A stretch of DNA of 8,738 nt from positions 1 through 8,738 of the forward strand of contig JAFGKX010000060.1 in assembly GCA_016928375.1 (NCBI GenBank), in the 5' to 3' direction. This stretch comes from Candidatus Omnitrophota bacterium. Its GTDB lineage: Bacteria > Omnitrophota > Gorgyraeia > JABMRG01 > JAFGKX01. The position numbers and the translations under genes are program-made. This document shows positions 1 to 5,282 of this stretch, in pieces. The notes under the pieces were generated by a model, which searched no databases, was not told the DNA's origin, and saw only the letters and a list, made by a program, of their open reading frames with translations. How positions within the stretch are numbered: the stretch's first letter is position 1; every line of letters begins with the position of its first letter.

Positions 1-806
1 ACCGCTTTTATTCTTTCTTCAAACTGCCCGCGGTATTTGGTACCCGCCACCATAAGTGCAAGGTCCAGGGTAATAAGCCTTTTGTTTTGCAGTATCTCCG
101 GCACATCGGCTGATACTATTTTCTGCGCGAGCCCCTCGACGATAGCGGTCTTTCCAACGCCTGCTTCGCCTAAAAGCACGGGGTTATTTTTTGTGCGCCG
201 GCTTAAAATCTGCATAACTCTTTCTATTTCTTCTTTTCTTCCGATAACGGGATCGAGCTTGTTTTCCTTGGCAAGCAGCGTCAGGTCTCTCCCGAATGCG
301 TCCAATGCCGGGGTCTTACTTTTTTCTTTATGTTTTACCGAAGATGCTTCCGCTTCTGCCCCGGGCAGCGTAGAGCCTAAAAGCGACATGATCTCAGACC
401 TTACCCTTTCGAGGTCAAGGCCCAGATTCAGCAACACCTGGCTAGCAACGCCTTCGCCTTCACGCAGTAAGCCTAAAAGCAGATGTTCCGTGCCTATATA
501 ATTATGGCCAAGGTGCCTCGCCTCATCCATAGCAAGCTCAATAACTTTTTTTGCTTTCGGCGTAAATGGTATATCTCCGGATATAACGGTAGCAGGGCCG
601 GGTTTTACCAGTTTTTCGACCTCAAATCTGATGATGTCCAGGCTTAAGCCTAAATTTTGCAAAACCGCGGCTGCGACACCCTGTCCTTCCTTAATAAGCC
701 CCATAAGCAAGTGTTCTGTTCCTATGTAATCGTGATTGAGCCGCCGCGCTTCTTCTTTAGCTAGTATGACAACTTTCCTTGCCCTTTCCGTAAACCTGTT
801 AAACAT
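1..806 (-). CDS. clpC: ATP-dependent Clp protease ATP-binding subunit ClpC (5' part, cut by window edge)
   Basis: This is the first 268 residues of a ClpC-type Hsp100 unfoldase, which feeds substrates to the ClpP protease in the cytoplasm. Two Clp N-terminal repeats are visible, at about residues 1-65 and 80-142, each carrying a YIGTEHLLLGL core (residues 27-37 and 103-113). A linker of about 25 residues follows, then the first AAA+ module with Walker A GEAGVGKT at 213-220. A family ClpC is about 810-850 residues, so roughly two thirds lie beyond the left edge. Glutamates E31 and E107 match positions known in Bacillus ClpC to bind phosphoarginine, which agrees with mcsA and mcsB just upstream. 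The ATG at 804-806 is chosen because MFNRFTERA is the usual ClpC start and because GGAGGT lies 10 bases upstream. It overlaps the mcsB stop by 8 bases, which suggests translational coupling. ClpC rather than ClpA or ClpB is supported by the N-domain and the gene context. Confidence 0.95.
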   Translation of the reverse strand, partial: MFNRFTERARKVVILAKEEARRLNHDYIGTEHLLMGLIKEGQGVAAAVLQNLGLSLDIIRFEVEKLVKPGPATVISGDIPFTPKAKKVIELAMDEARHLGHNYIGTEHLLLGLLREGEGVASQVLLNLGLDLERVRSEIMSLLGSTLPGAEAEASSVKHKEKSKTPALDAFGRDLTLLAKENKLDPVIGRKEEIERVMQILSRRTKNNPVLLGEAGVGKTAIVEGLAQKIVSADVPEILQNKRLITLDLALMVAGTKYRGQFEERIKA

Positions 807-1863
807 TTTTGGTATTACCTCCCAATACATTTCGTATAAGTTTTGCCCGTTCTATATCCCTTTCCTGCGATGAAAACTTTTTATTTCTCATTTTCTGTAA
901 ATGCGCCGGCTGAATTATAATAAAAATTTCATTAAGGGACGAAATCTTCACATCTTTTATAATATCAGTTTCTACGCCTAATCTCAACAAAGAAAGCAGT
1001 TCCAGTGTTTCTTCGCTGTTTATGACGTGGGCATTTTTTAAGGTGGCATACGCCCTAAAGATCCTGTCTTCAAGCTGTTCTCTTTTTTTTGCTATAAGAA
1101 ATTTGCGCGAATTTTCTTCCTGCGCTATCAGCTGTTTTACCACCCTTTCCAGATTACTGATTATATCAGCTTCTCTATGCCCCAGAGTAACTTGATTGGA
1201 TACCTGAAAAAAATTTCCTATTGCCTCGGTGCCCTCTCCGAAAAATCCGCGTACCGTAAGCCCTAGTTTTGATATGGCCTCTAAAATATCCTTTATTTGC
1301 CGTGTCATTACCACCGCAGGAAGATGGAACATCACAGAGGCCCGCATTCCGGTGCCGACATTTGTGGGGCATGCGGTCAGATACCCCAATTGTTCGGAAT
1401 ATGCAAAATCCAGTTTCGCTTCAAGGTCTTTTTCCAGGGCCTTTAATATATCCCACGCCGAGATTAAATTTAATCCGGATTGAAGCACCTGTATCCTGAG
1501 ATGGTCTTCCTCGTTTATCATGACGCTTATAATTTCTTTTTCGCTGACAAAAACCGCTTTACCGGAAGGATTATTAAGGTGTTCTCTGCTTATAAGATGG
1601 CGTTCCAGTAAAAGCAGGTTGTCGACCGGGCTTATTTTATCCATTTCGGCATAAAGGGCATTTTTCATGAAATTTGACGAGGCTATCTGTCTTTTGCATA
1701 AATCCTTAACAGCCTCCCTGGTTTTGTCATCAGCCCAGTCGGAAAAAGTAAAACCCTTTATGTTCCTGGCAAGGCGCATCCGGCTTGATATTACAATGCC
1801 TGCATCGGGGCCTGCACCTTTAAGCCACTCGCTGGGTTGTTTTAATAAATCATCTATTTTCAT
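799..1863 (-). CDS. mcsB: Protein-arginine kinase McsB
   Basis: McsB phosphorylates arginine side chains of proteins using ATP, marking them for ClpC-ClpP. The 354-residue length is normal for the family. It has the phosphagen-kinase fold: the nucleotide-binding stretch SSRMRLARN at 26-34, the NEED motif at 117-120, the guanidino-kinase signature CPTNVGT at 165-171 with its cysteine, and the GEGTEA segment at 209-214 with the second acidic catalytic position. The C-terminal part carries RDIERA at 335-340, matching the RDxxRA phosphoarginine-sensing motif that separates McsB from creatine and arginine kinases. The start is the only sensible ATG; its ribosome binding site is weak, so translation may depend on mcsA, which ends 17 bases upstream. 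The gene overlaps clpC by 8 bases. The A8 run at 1083-1090 is in frame. Nothing appears broken. Confidence 0.96.
   Translation of the reverse strand: MKIDDLLKQPSEWLKGAGPDAGIVISSRMRLARNIKGFTFSDWADDKTREAVKDLCKRQIASSNFMKNALYAEMDKISPVDNLLLLERHLISREHLNNPSGKAVFVSEKEIISVMINEEDHLRIQVLQSGLNLISAWDILKALEKDLEAKLDFAYSEQLGYLTACPTNVGTGMRASVMFHLPAVVMTRQIKDILEAISKLGLTVRGFFGEGTEAIGNFFQVSNQVTLGHREADIISNLERVVKQLIAQEENSRKFLIAKKREQLEDRIFRAYATLKNAHVINSEETLELLSLLRLGVETDIIKDVKISSLNEIFIIIQPAHLQKMRNKKFSSQERDIERAKLIRNVLGGNTKNV
817..822 (-). promoter_or_regulatory. Ribosome binding site of clpC
   Basis: The minus strand reads GGAGGT here, ten bases before the clpC ATG (804-806). It lies inside the end of mcsB. It is the strongest Shine-Dalgarno sequence in the mcs-clp part of the run, so clpC can be initiated independently as well as by coupling to mcsB. 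The spacing is slightly long. Confidence 0.7.
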
Positions 1864-1880
1864 AAGACCATTAACCGCGT

Positions 1881-2411
1881 TTATATTTTGTTTTTTTCCA
1901 GTTCTTTTATCCTGTCTCTTAAAACCGCTGCTTCTTCATACTGCTCTGTCTGTACTGCCCTCTGAAGCTTTTCCCTTAATTCCGCTATCTTTACTTCTTT
2001 GGTGACAACATTAATCTTTTTTCCCGTATATTCCTTTTCAAAAGAAGCTACCATTTTTTCAGGCTCCTTTCCTGTGTGGTGTATAGAACCATGTATATTT
2101 TTAAGCAAAGGTATAAGTACGCTTTTAAATGCTTCATAACATTCGCTGCATCCGAGCCTGCCTAACTTCCTGAAATCAGAATATGCCATACCGCAGGTTG
2201 GGCATTTTAAGTCTTTTTCTTTTGCCTCTCTCGCCTCCCCTGGAAAACCAACCATTCCGGATACGAGGTCTGCTATGCCAAAGCCCTGGTTCATGTGCAT
2301 ACTCTCCGCATCAGCGCACTGCTGGCACACATGCAGTTCCCTGGCCTCGTCGTTTACGATCTCGGTTATGTGTATCATTGCCTCATTTTTATGGCATATA
2401 TCGCAAAGCAT
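1881..2411 (-). CDS. mcsA: McsA, zinc-binding activator of McsB with UvrB/C motif
   Basis: McsA binds McsB and stimulates its arginine kinase activity; in Bacillus it also links the kinase to CtsR. The protein has 176 residues when started at the ATG at 2409-2411. Four CxxC pairs are present (C3/C6, C29/C32, C70/C73, C88/C91), forming two zinc-finger-like units. A C-terminal UVR motif (about residues 139-174, containing QYEEAAVLRDRI) should form a coiled-coil helical pair. An in-frame TTG lies two codons upstream (2415-2417), but the ATG is preferred because MLCDIC matches the family start and AGAGG lies seven bases before it. The gene starts 11 bases after the ilvE stop, with its ribosome binding site touching that stop. 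In Bacillota ctsR normally precedes mcsA; here ilvE takes that place. Confidence 0.93.
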   Translation of the reverse strand: MLCDICHKNEAMIHITEIVNDEARELHVCQQCADAESMHMNQGFGIADLVSGMVGFPGEAREAKEKDLKCPTCGMAYSDFRKLGRLGCSECYEAFKSVLIPLLKNIHGSIHHTGKEPEKMVASFEKEYTGKKINVVTKEVKIAELREKLQRAVQTEQYEEAAVLRDRIKELEKNKI

Positions 2412-2418
2412 ATACAAA

Positions 2419-2423
2419 CCTCT
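2419..2423 (-). promoter_or_regulatory. Ribosome binding site that sets the mcsA start
   Basis: The minus strand reads AGAGG, seven bases before the ATG at 2409-2411, and overlaps the last base of the ilvE stop codon. Its spacing favours the ATG over the in-frame TTG at 2415-2417, to which it is nearly adjacent. Confidence 0.6.
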
Positions 2424-3301
2424 TATATCCTGTATCTCACGCCGTCTTTTTTCGTCAGTTTATGAAATTCCAGAGTCAAAAATTCCGTAATAGGGCCGGG
2501 ATTGCCGGTGCCTATTTTTCTATTATCTATTTTTACGACAGGTATCAATTCCGCCGCGGTACCTGTCAGAAAACATTCGTCCGCTCCGTATAAATCTTTG
2601 ACTTTTATTTTCTTCTCGGACACATGTATTTTATTTTTTCTCGCTATCTCTATGACAGCGTCCTGCGTAATACCTTCTAAAGCGCCTAACTCTGACGGCG
2701 GTGTAATAAGCCTGGAATTTTTTATCATGAAAATATTATCGCCTGTGCATTCGGTAACATATTCCTCGTGCGTAAGCATTATCGCCTCTTCCACCCCGGC
2801 ATCAATAGCATTTATTTTCGCCAGAATATTATTGAGGTAATTGAGGGACTTTATCCTCGGATCAAGCGCCTCGGGGAGGTGCCTTTTTGTTTTTGCTGTA
2901 ACTATATGCAAACCGTTTTCATAAAATTCCTGCGGATATAATTTTATCCTGTCGGTAATAATAAAATACGTCGGATGCGGACATTTCCTGGGGTCAAGCC
3001 CCAGATCGCCGACGCCTCTTGTCACAACCAGCCTTATATAGGCATTGGTTAGTTTATTTTTCTTAAGCGTGCTGATAACCTCTCGGGTCATCTTTTCTTT
3101 GTTTATAGGAATATTCAGCCGTATTGCCTTTGCGGAATTATACAATCTGTCAATATGCTGCTTCAGCCTGAATATAAGCCCGCTATACGACCTTATACCC
3201 TCAAATACACCATCTCCGTATAAAAGCCCATGATCGAAAACCGAGATGCGAGCTTTTTCCTTATCATAAAATTTACCGTTTATACAAATCTTCAATGACA
3301 T
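2423..3301 (-). CDS. ilvE: Branched-chain amino acid aminotransferase (class IV PLP enzyme)
   Basis: The 292-residue protein belongs to fold-type IV aminotransferases and most likely interconverts leucine, isoleucine and valine with their 2-oxo acids, using glutamate/2-oxoglutarate, in the cytoplasm. The PLP-binding lysine is K151 in RIKSLNYLNN, followed about 33 residues later by the glutamate E184 expected to contact the pyridine nitrogen. YIRLVVTRGVGDLGL at 88-102, the ALEGITQD segment near 207-214 and GTAAEL at 247-252 are typical of bacterial and archaeal BCATs of this length. The N-terminal FDHGLLYGDGVFEGIR (22-37) is also characteristic. D-amino acid aminotransferase or aminodeoxychorismate lyase belong to the same fold, but the YIR and GVGDLGLDPRKCP stretches favour BCAT. 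It starts 12 bases after lolD behind a strong AGGAG and ends 11 bases before mcsA. No other ilv or leu gene is nearby, so its position looks opportunistic. Confidence 0.9.
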   Translation of the reverse strand: MSLKICINGKFYDKEKARISVFDHGLLYGDGVFEGIRSYSGLIFRLKQHIDRLYNSAKAIRLNIPINKEKMTREVISTLKKNKLTNAYIRLVVTRGVGDLGLDPRKCPHPTYFIITDRIKLYPQEFYENGLHIVTAKTKRHLPEALDPRIKSLNYLNNILAKINAIDAGVEEAIMLTHEEYVTECTGDNIFMIKNSRLITPPSELGALEGITQDAVIEIARKNKIHVSEKKIKVKDLYGADECFLTGTAAELIPVVKIDNRKIGTGNPGPITEFLTLEFHKLTKKDGVRYRI

Positions 3302-3307
3302 ATCCTT

Positions 3308-3312
3308 CTCCT
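3308..3312 (-). promoter_or_regulatory. Ribosome binding site of ilvE
   Basis: The minus strand reads AGGAG six bases before the ATG at 3299-3301, within the 12-base lolD-ilvE gap. It is a good match in sequence and spacing and confirms the start. Confidence 0.7.
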
Positions 3313-3313
3313 C

Positions 3314-4015
3314 TTATGCTGCTTTAATTTTACCGTCCGTTAAATACTTTACAGATGTCGCGTATTTCGTATGTTCGTTATCGTGCGTTACAATAACAAA
3401 AGCCTTATTGTACCGGCTGTTTAGTTTTTTTATCAATTCAAATATATTAAGCGCGTTGTCGCGGTCTAAATTTCCCGTGGGCTCATCGCACAAAACTATT
3501 TCCGGTTCATTCATAAGCGCCCTGGCGATAGCAACCCTCTGCGCCTCACCGCCTGAAAGTTGCGATGGCCTATGGCGCATCCTGTTTCCTAGGCCCACTT
3601 CATCCAAAAGCCCTCTCGCCCTCTCTCGTATCAAATTTCGATTTTCGTCCCGAGCGAAGCCGAGGGACAATTTTCTTACCAGCGCCGGCATCATCACATT
3701 CTCAACAGCATTGAATTCCGGCAAAAGATGATAAAACTGAAACACAAAGCCTATATTTTCATTGCGAAGCTTTCCGGAAAAAGCATCATCTGCCTTATAG
3801 ACAGATACGCCGTTCAAAAAAACAGTGCCTTTGGTCGGCTTATCGAGTATGCCCAAAATGTGCAACAATGTCGATTTTCCTGAACCGGAAGGCCCTAGTA
3901 TCATAGCTATTTCGCCTTTGCTGATAGTTATATCGATGCCTTTTAGCACATGCAGGTTGTGCCTGCCGTCCTGATACGACCTGTGCACGTTTTCTGCTTT
4001 TAGTATCTCACTCAT
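3314..4015 (-). CDS. lolD: Lipoprotein-releasing ABC transporter ATPase LolD, with in-frame repeat insertion
   Basis: LolD is the ATPase of the inner-membrane complex that extracts outer-membrane lipoproteins. The 233-residue protein has every ABC element: Walker A GPSGSGKST (41-49), Q-loop Q93 in FVFQFYHLLPEFNAVEN, signature LSGGE (153-157), Walker B IVLCDEP (173-179) with catalytic E178, and switch H211. It overlaps the lolC gene by 8 bases, so it pairs with that permease. MacB-like or FtsE-like ATPases are alternatives, but the LLPEFNAVENVMMP stretch and the adjacent permease favour LolD. Oddity: residues 116-126 (LSLGFARDENR), in the helical subdomain between Q-loop and signature, are encoded by a GC-rich palindrome resembling a dispersed repeat. 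Relatives typically pass straight from the ENVMMPAL helix to the RERARGLLDEVGLG helix, so this looks like a tolerated in-frame insertion. Confidence 0.93.
   Translation of the reverse strand: MSEILKAENVHRSYQDGRHNLHVLKGIDITISKGEIAMILGPSGSGKSTLLHILGILDKPTKGTVFLNGVSVYKADDAFSGKLRNENIGFVFQFYHLLPEFNAVENVMMPALVRKLSLGFARDENRNLIRERARGLLDEVGLGNRMRHRPSQLSGGEAQRVAIARALMNEPEIVLCDEPTGNLDRDNALNIFELIKKLNSRYNKAFVIVTHDNEHTKYATSVKYLTDGKIKAA
3647..3668. repeat. Short GC-rich palindromic repeat inside lolD
   Basis: A 22-base imperfect palindrome has arms GTCCC (3647-3651) and GGGAC (3664-3668) around a GAGCGAAGCCGA core. Six-base direct repeats ATTTTC flank it at 3641-3646 and 3670-3675 and could be a target duplication. 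It shares CGTCCCGA and GAGCGAAGC with the 91-base repeat at 5191-5281. It is read through in frame by lolD. A repeat unit is inferred from the motif and the local protein insertion; only one such short copy is present in the window. Confidence 0.65.
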
Positions 4016-5183
4016 ATCTTAATGCCTCTACCGGGTTTAACTTCGACGCCTGATAAGCCGGATAAACAGCCGCCAGAATGCTTAACGCAATCGCCGCTGC
4101 TGCAATAACAGCAGAATCCATTAAGCTGAATTTTATCGGTATTCTGTCTATATAATATACGTCTCTGGGCAGCGTAATATTTTTAAGCAAAAACGATACG
4201 CCTGCGCCTGCGGCAAATCCGAGCATTACACCGGATAAGCCTATGATCAAACCTTGTATCGAAAATATGGTTATTATGCCTTTCTTCGTAACTCCTATTG
4301 CCTTCAATACGCCTATGTCTTTTTTCTTTTCCATGACCGTCATAGTTAAAACCGCCACTATACTGAAGCATGCCACCATCACTATCAAAGTCAATATAAC
4401 GAACATAGCCAGCTTTTCCAGTTTTATCGCGGAAAATAAATTTCTATTCCTTTCGGCATATGTCCATACGGCGAAGCTGGTGCCGAGTGTTTTATTTATC
4501 TGCGCTTTTATGCCGTCGCACATAGAGATAGAAACGCAGTCAACGCCTATGCCGCTTACCGAATTTTTTACATTAAGCATAGCGGATAAATTGCTCAACC
4601 CTGCGTAAACAATGTTTGCGTCATAATCATACATCCCGGATTTGAATATTCCTGTCACCTTCATTTTTTGCGGGTGCGTCATTGACGGAGCAATTAAAAT
4701 TATTTCATCGGACACATATGCTCCGAGGCTACTGGCAAGCTCGCTGCCGAGTATAATACCGTCCTGAATATCACAGCGCGGTTCAACCGCTACAACAGTT
4801 GGCATAACTTTAAATGCATCTGTTTCATTAGAAGGATCAAAGCTTCTCAGCATAACCCCCCTGGAACGGCTGCGGTATTCTATTATAGCCTGACTGAATA
4901 CATATGGAAAAGAACCTTTAACGCCATTTATGTTGTTTATCTTTTCGGATAATTCAGCTGCATTGGTTATCCCAAACTCTTTCTCTATGAAAATATGCGG
5001 GTTTGAGCCTATTATCCTCATTTTGAGCTCATTGTCAAAACCGCTCATAACTGCTAAAGTCGCTATCAGCGCAGCAACGCCGACAGAAACGCCTAATATC
5101 GAAATCACGGTTATGACGGATATAAATTTTTCTTTATGCCGGCCGAATATATATCGTAATGCTATAAATAACTCGTATCGCAT
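4008..5183 (-). CDS. lolC: Lipoprotein-releasing ABC transporter permease, LolC/LolE family
   Basis: This is the membrane subunit that takes lipoproteins from the inner membrane and hands them to the periplasmic carrier. The 391-residue protein shows the family layout: cytoplasmic MRYELFIALRY start, membrane segment 1 at about 20-48, a MacB-like periplasmic domain at about 50-255, and an FtsX domain with segments at about 258-283, 303-333 and 355-377. The loop MEKKKDIGVLKAIGVTK (284-300) is the usual ATPase-coupling region, and the end SKLNPVEALRYE is typical. The ATG at 5181-5183 is preferred, since it gives the conserved start and has GGAT five bases upstream; an in-frame ATG at 5187-5189 would add Met-Cys and has no room for a ribosome binding site. 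Only one permease gene adjoins lolD, so it may work as a homodimer or pair with a LolE encoded elsewhere. The call LolC rather than LolE is arbitrary. Confidence 0.9.
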   Translation of the reverse strand: MRYELFIALRYIFGRHKEKFISVITVISILGVSVGVAALIATLAVMSGFDNELKMRIIGSNPHIFIEKEFGITNAAELSEKINNINGVKGSFPYVFSQAIIEYRSRSRGVMLRSFDPSNETDAFKVMPTVVAVEPRCDIQDGIILGSELASSLGAYVSDEIILIAPSMTHPQKMKVTGIFKSGMYDYDANIVYAGLSNLSAMLNVKNSVSGIGVDCVSISMCDGIKAQINKTLGTSFAVWTYAERNRNLFSAIKLEKLAMFVILTLIVMVACFSIVAVLTMTVMEKKKDIGVLKAIGVTKKGIITIFSIQGLIIGLSGVMLGFAAGAGVSFLLKNITLPRDVYYIDRIPIKFSLMDSAVIAAAAIALSILAAVYPAYQASKLNPVEALRYE

Positions 5184-5187
5184 ACAC

Positions 5188-5191
5188 ATCC
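5188..5191 (-). promoter_or_regulatory. Possible lolC ribosome binding site at the repeat edge
   Basis: The minus strand reads GGAT four bases before the preferred lolC ATG. Its first base is the outermost base of the 91-base repeat, so repeat and initiation site abut. The match is weak, but it supports the ATG at 5181-5183 over the one at 5187-5189. Confidence 0.35.
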
Positions 5192-5281
5192 GTCATTGCG
5201 AGCGAACGAAGTGAGCGAAGCAATCTCTTTTTGGGATTGCTTCGTCGTCCCGACGTTACGTCGGGACTCCTCGCAATGACG
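5191..5281. repeat. 91-base three-stemmed palindromic repeat between lysS and lolC
   Basis: Perfect 12-base outer arms CGTCATTGCGAG (5191-5202) and CTCGCAATGACG (5270-5281) enclose two inner hairpins. The first pairs CGAAGCAATC (5216-5225) with GATTGCTTCG (5235-5244) over a 9-base loop; the second pairs GTCCCGACGT (5247-5256) with ACGTCGGGAC (5258-5267). Together they fold as a three-way junction. GAGCGAA occurs twice in the left half (5200-5206, 5213-5219). Motifs of the CGTCATTGCGAG...GAAGCAATC type are known to me as dispersed intergenic repeats in several bacterial groups, so this is probably a non-autonomous REP- or MITE-like element. It ends one base from the lysS stop codon and begins seven bases before the preferred lolC start. 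There is no T-run for an intrinsic terminator and no clear target duplication. Confidence 0.88.
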
Positions 5282-5282
5282 A

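Noticed and set aside
37..501. Long plus-strand open frame opposite clpC
   Set aside because: The minus strand encodes clear ClpC sequence over the same bases; the plus-strand product shows no recognisable domain and is a shadow of codon bias.
2412..2417. TTG start for mcsA at 2417
   Set aside because: It adds two residues before the conserved MLCDIC and leaves almost no spacing to the AGAGG; the ATG at 2409-2411 fits both.
2412..2480. Internal promoter or CtsR/CIRCE operator before mcsA
   Set aside because: A TTGACT in the end of ilvE lacks a spaced -10 box. No tandem GGTCAAA-type heptads or TTAGCACTC inverted repeats are present.
5216..5267. Hairpins in the lysS-lolC gap as an intrinsic terminator
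   Set aside because: In the direction of transcription neither hairpin is followed by a run of T; the structure belongs to a symmetric repeat with long outer arms instead.
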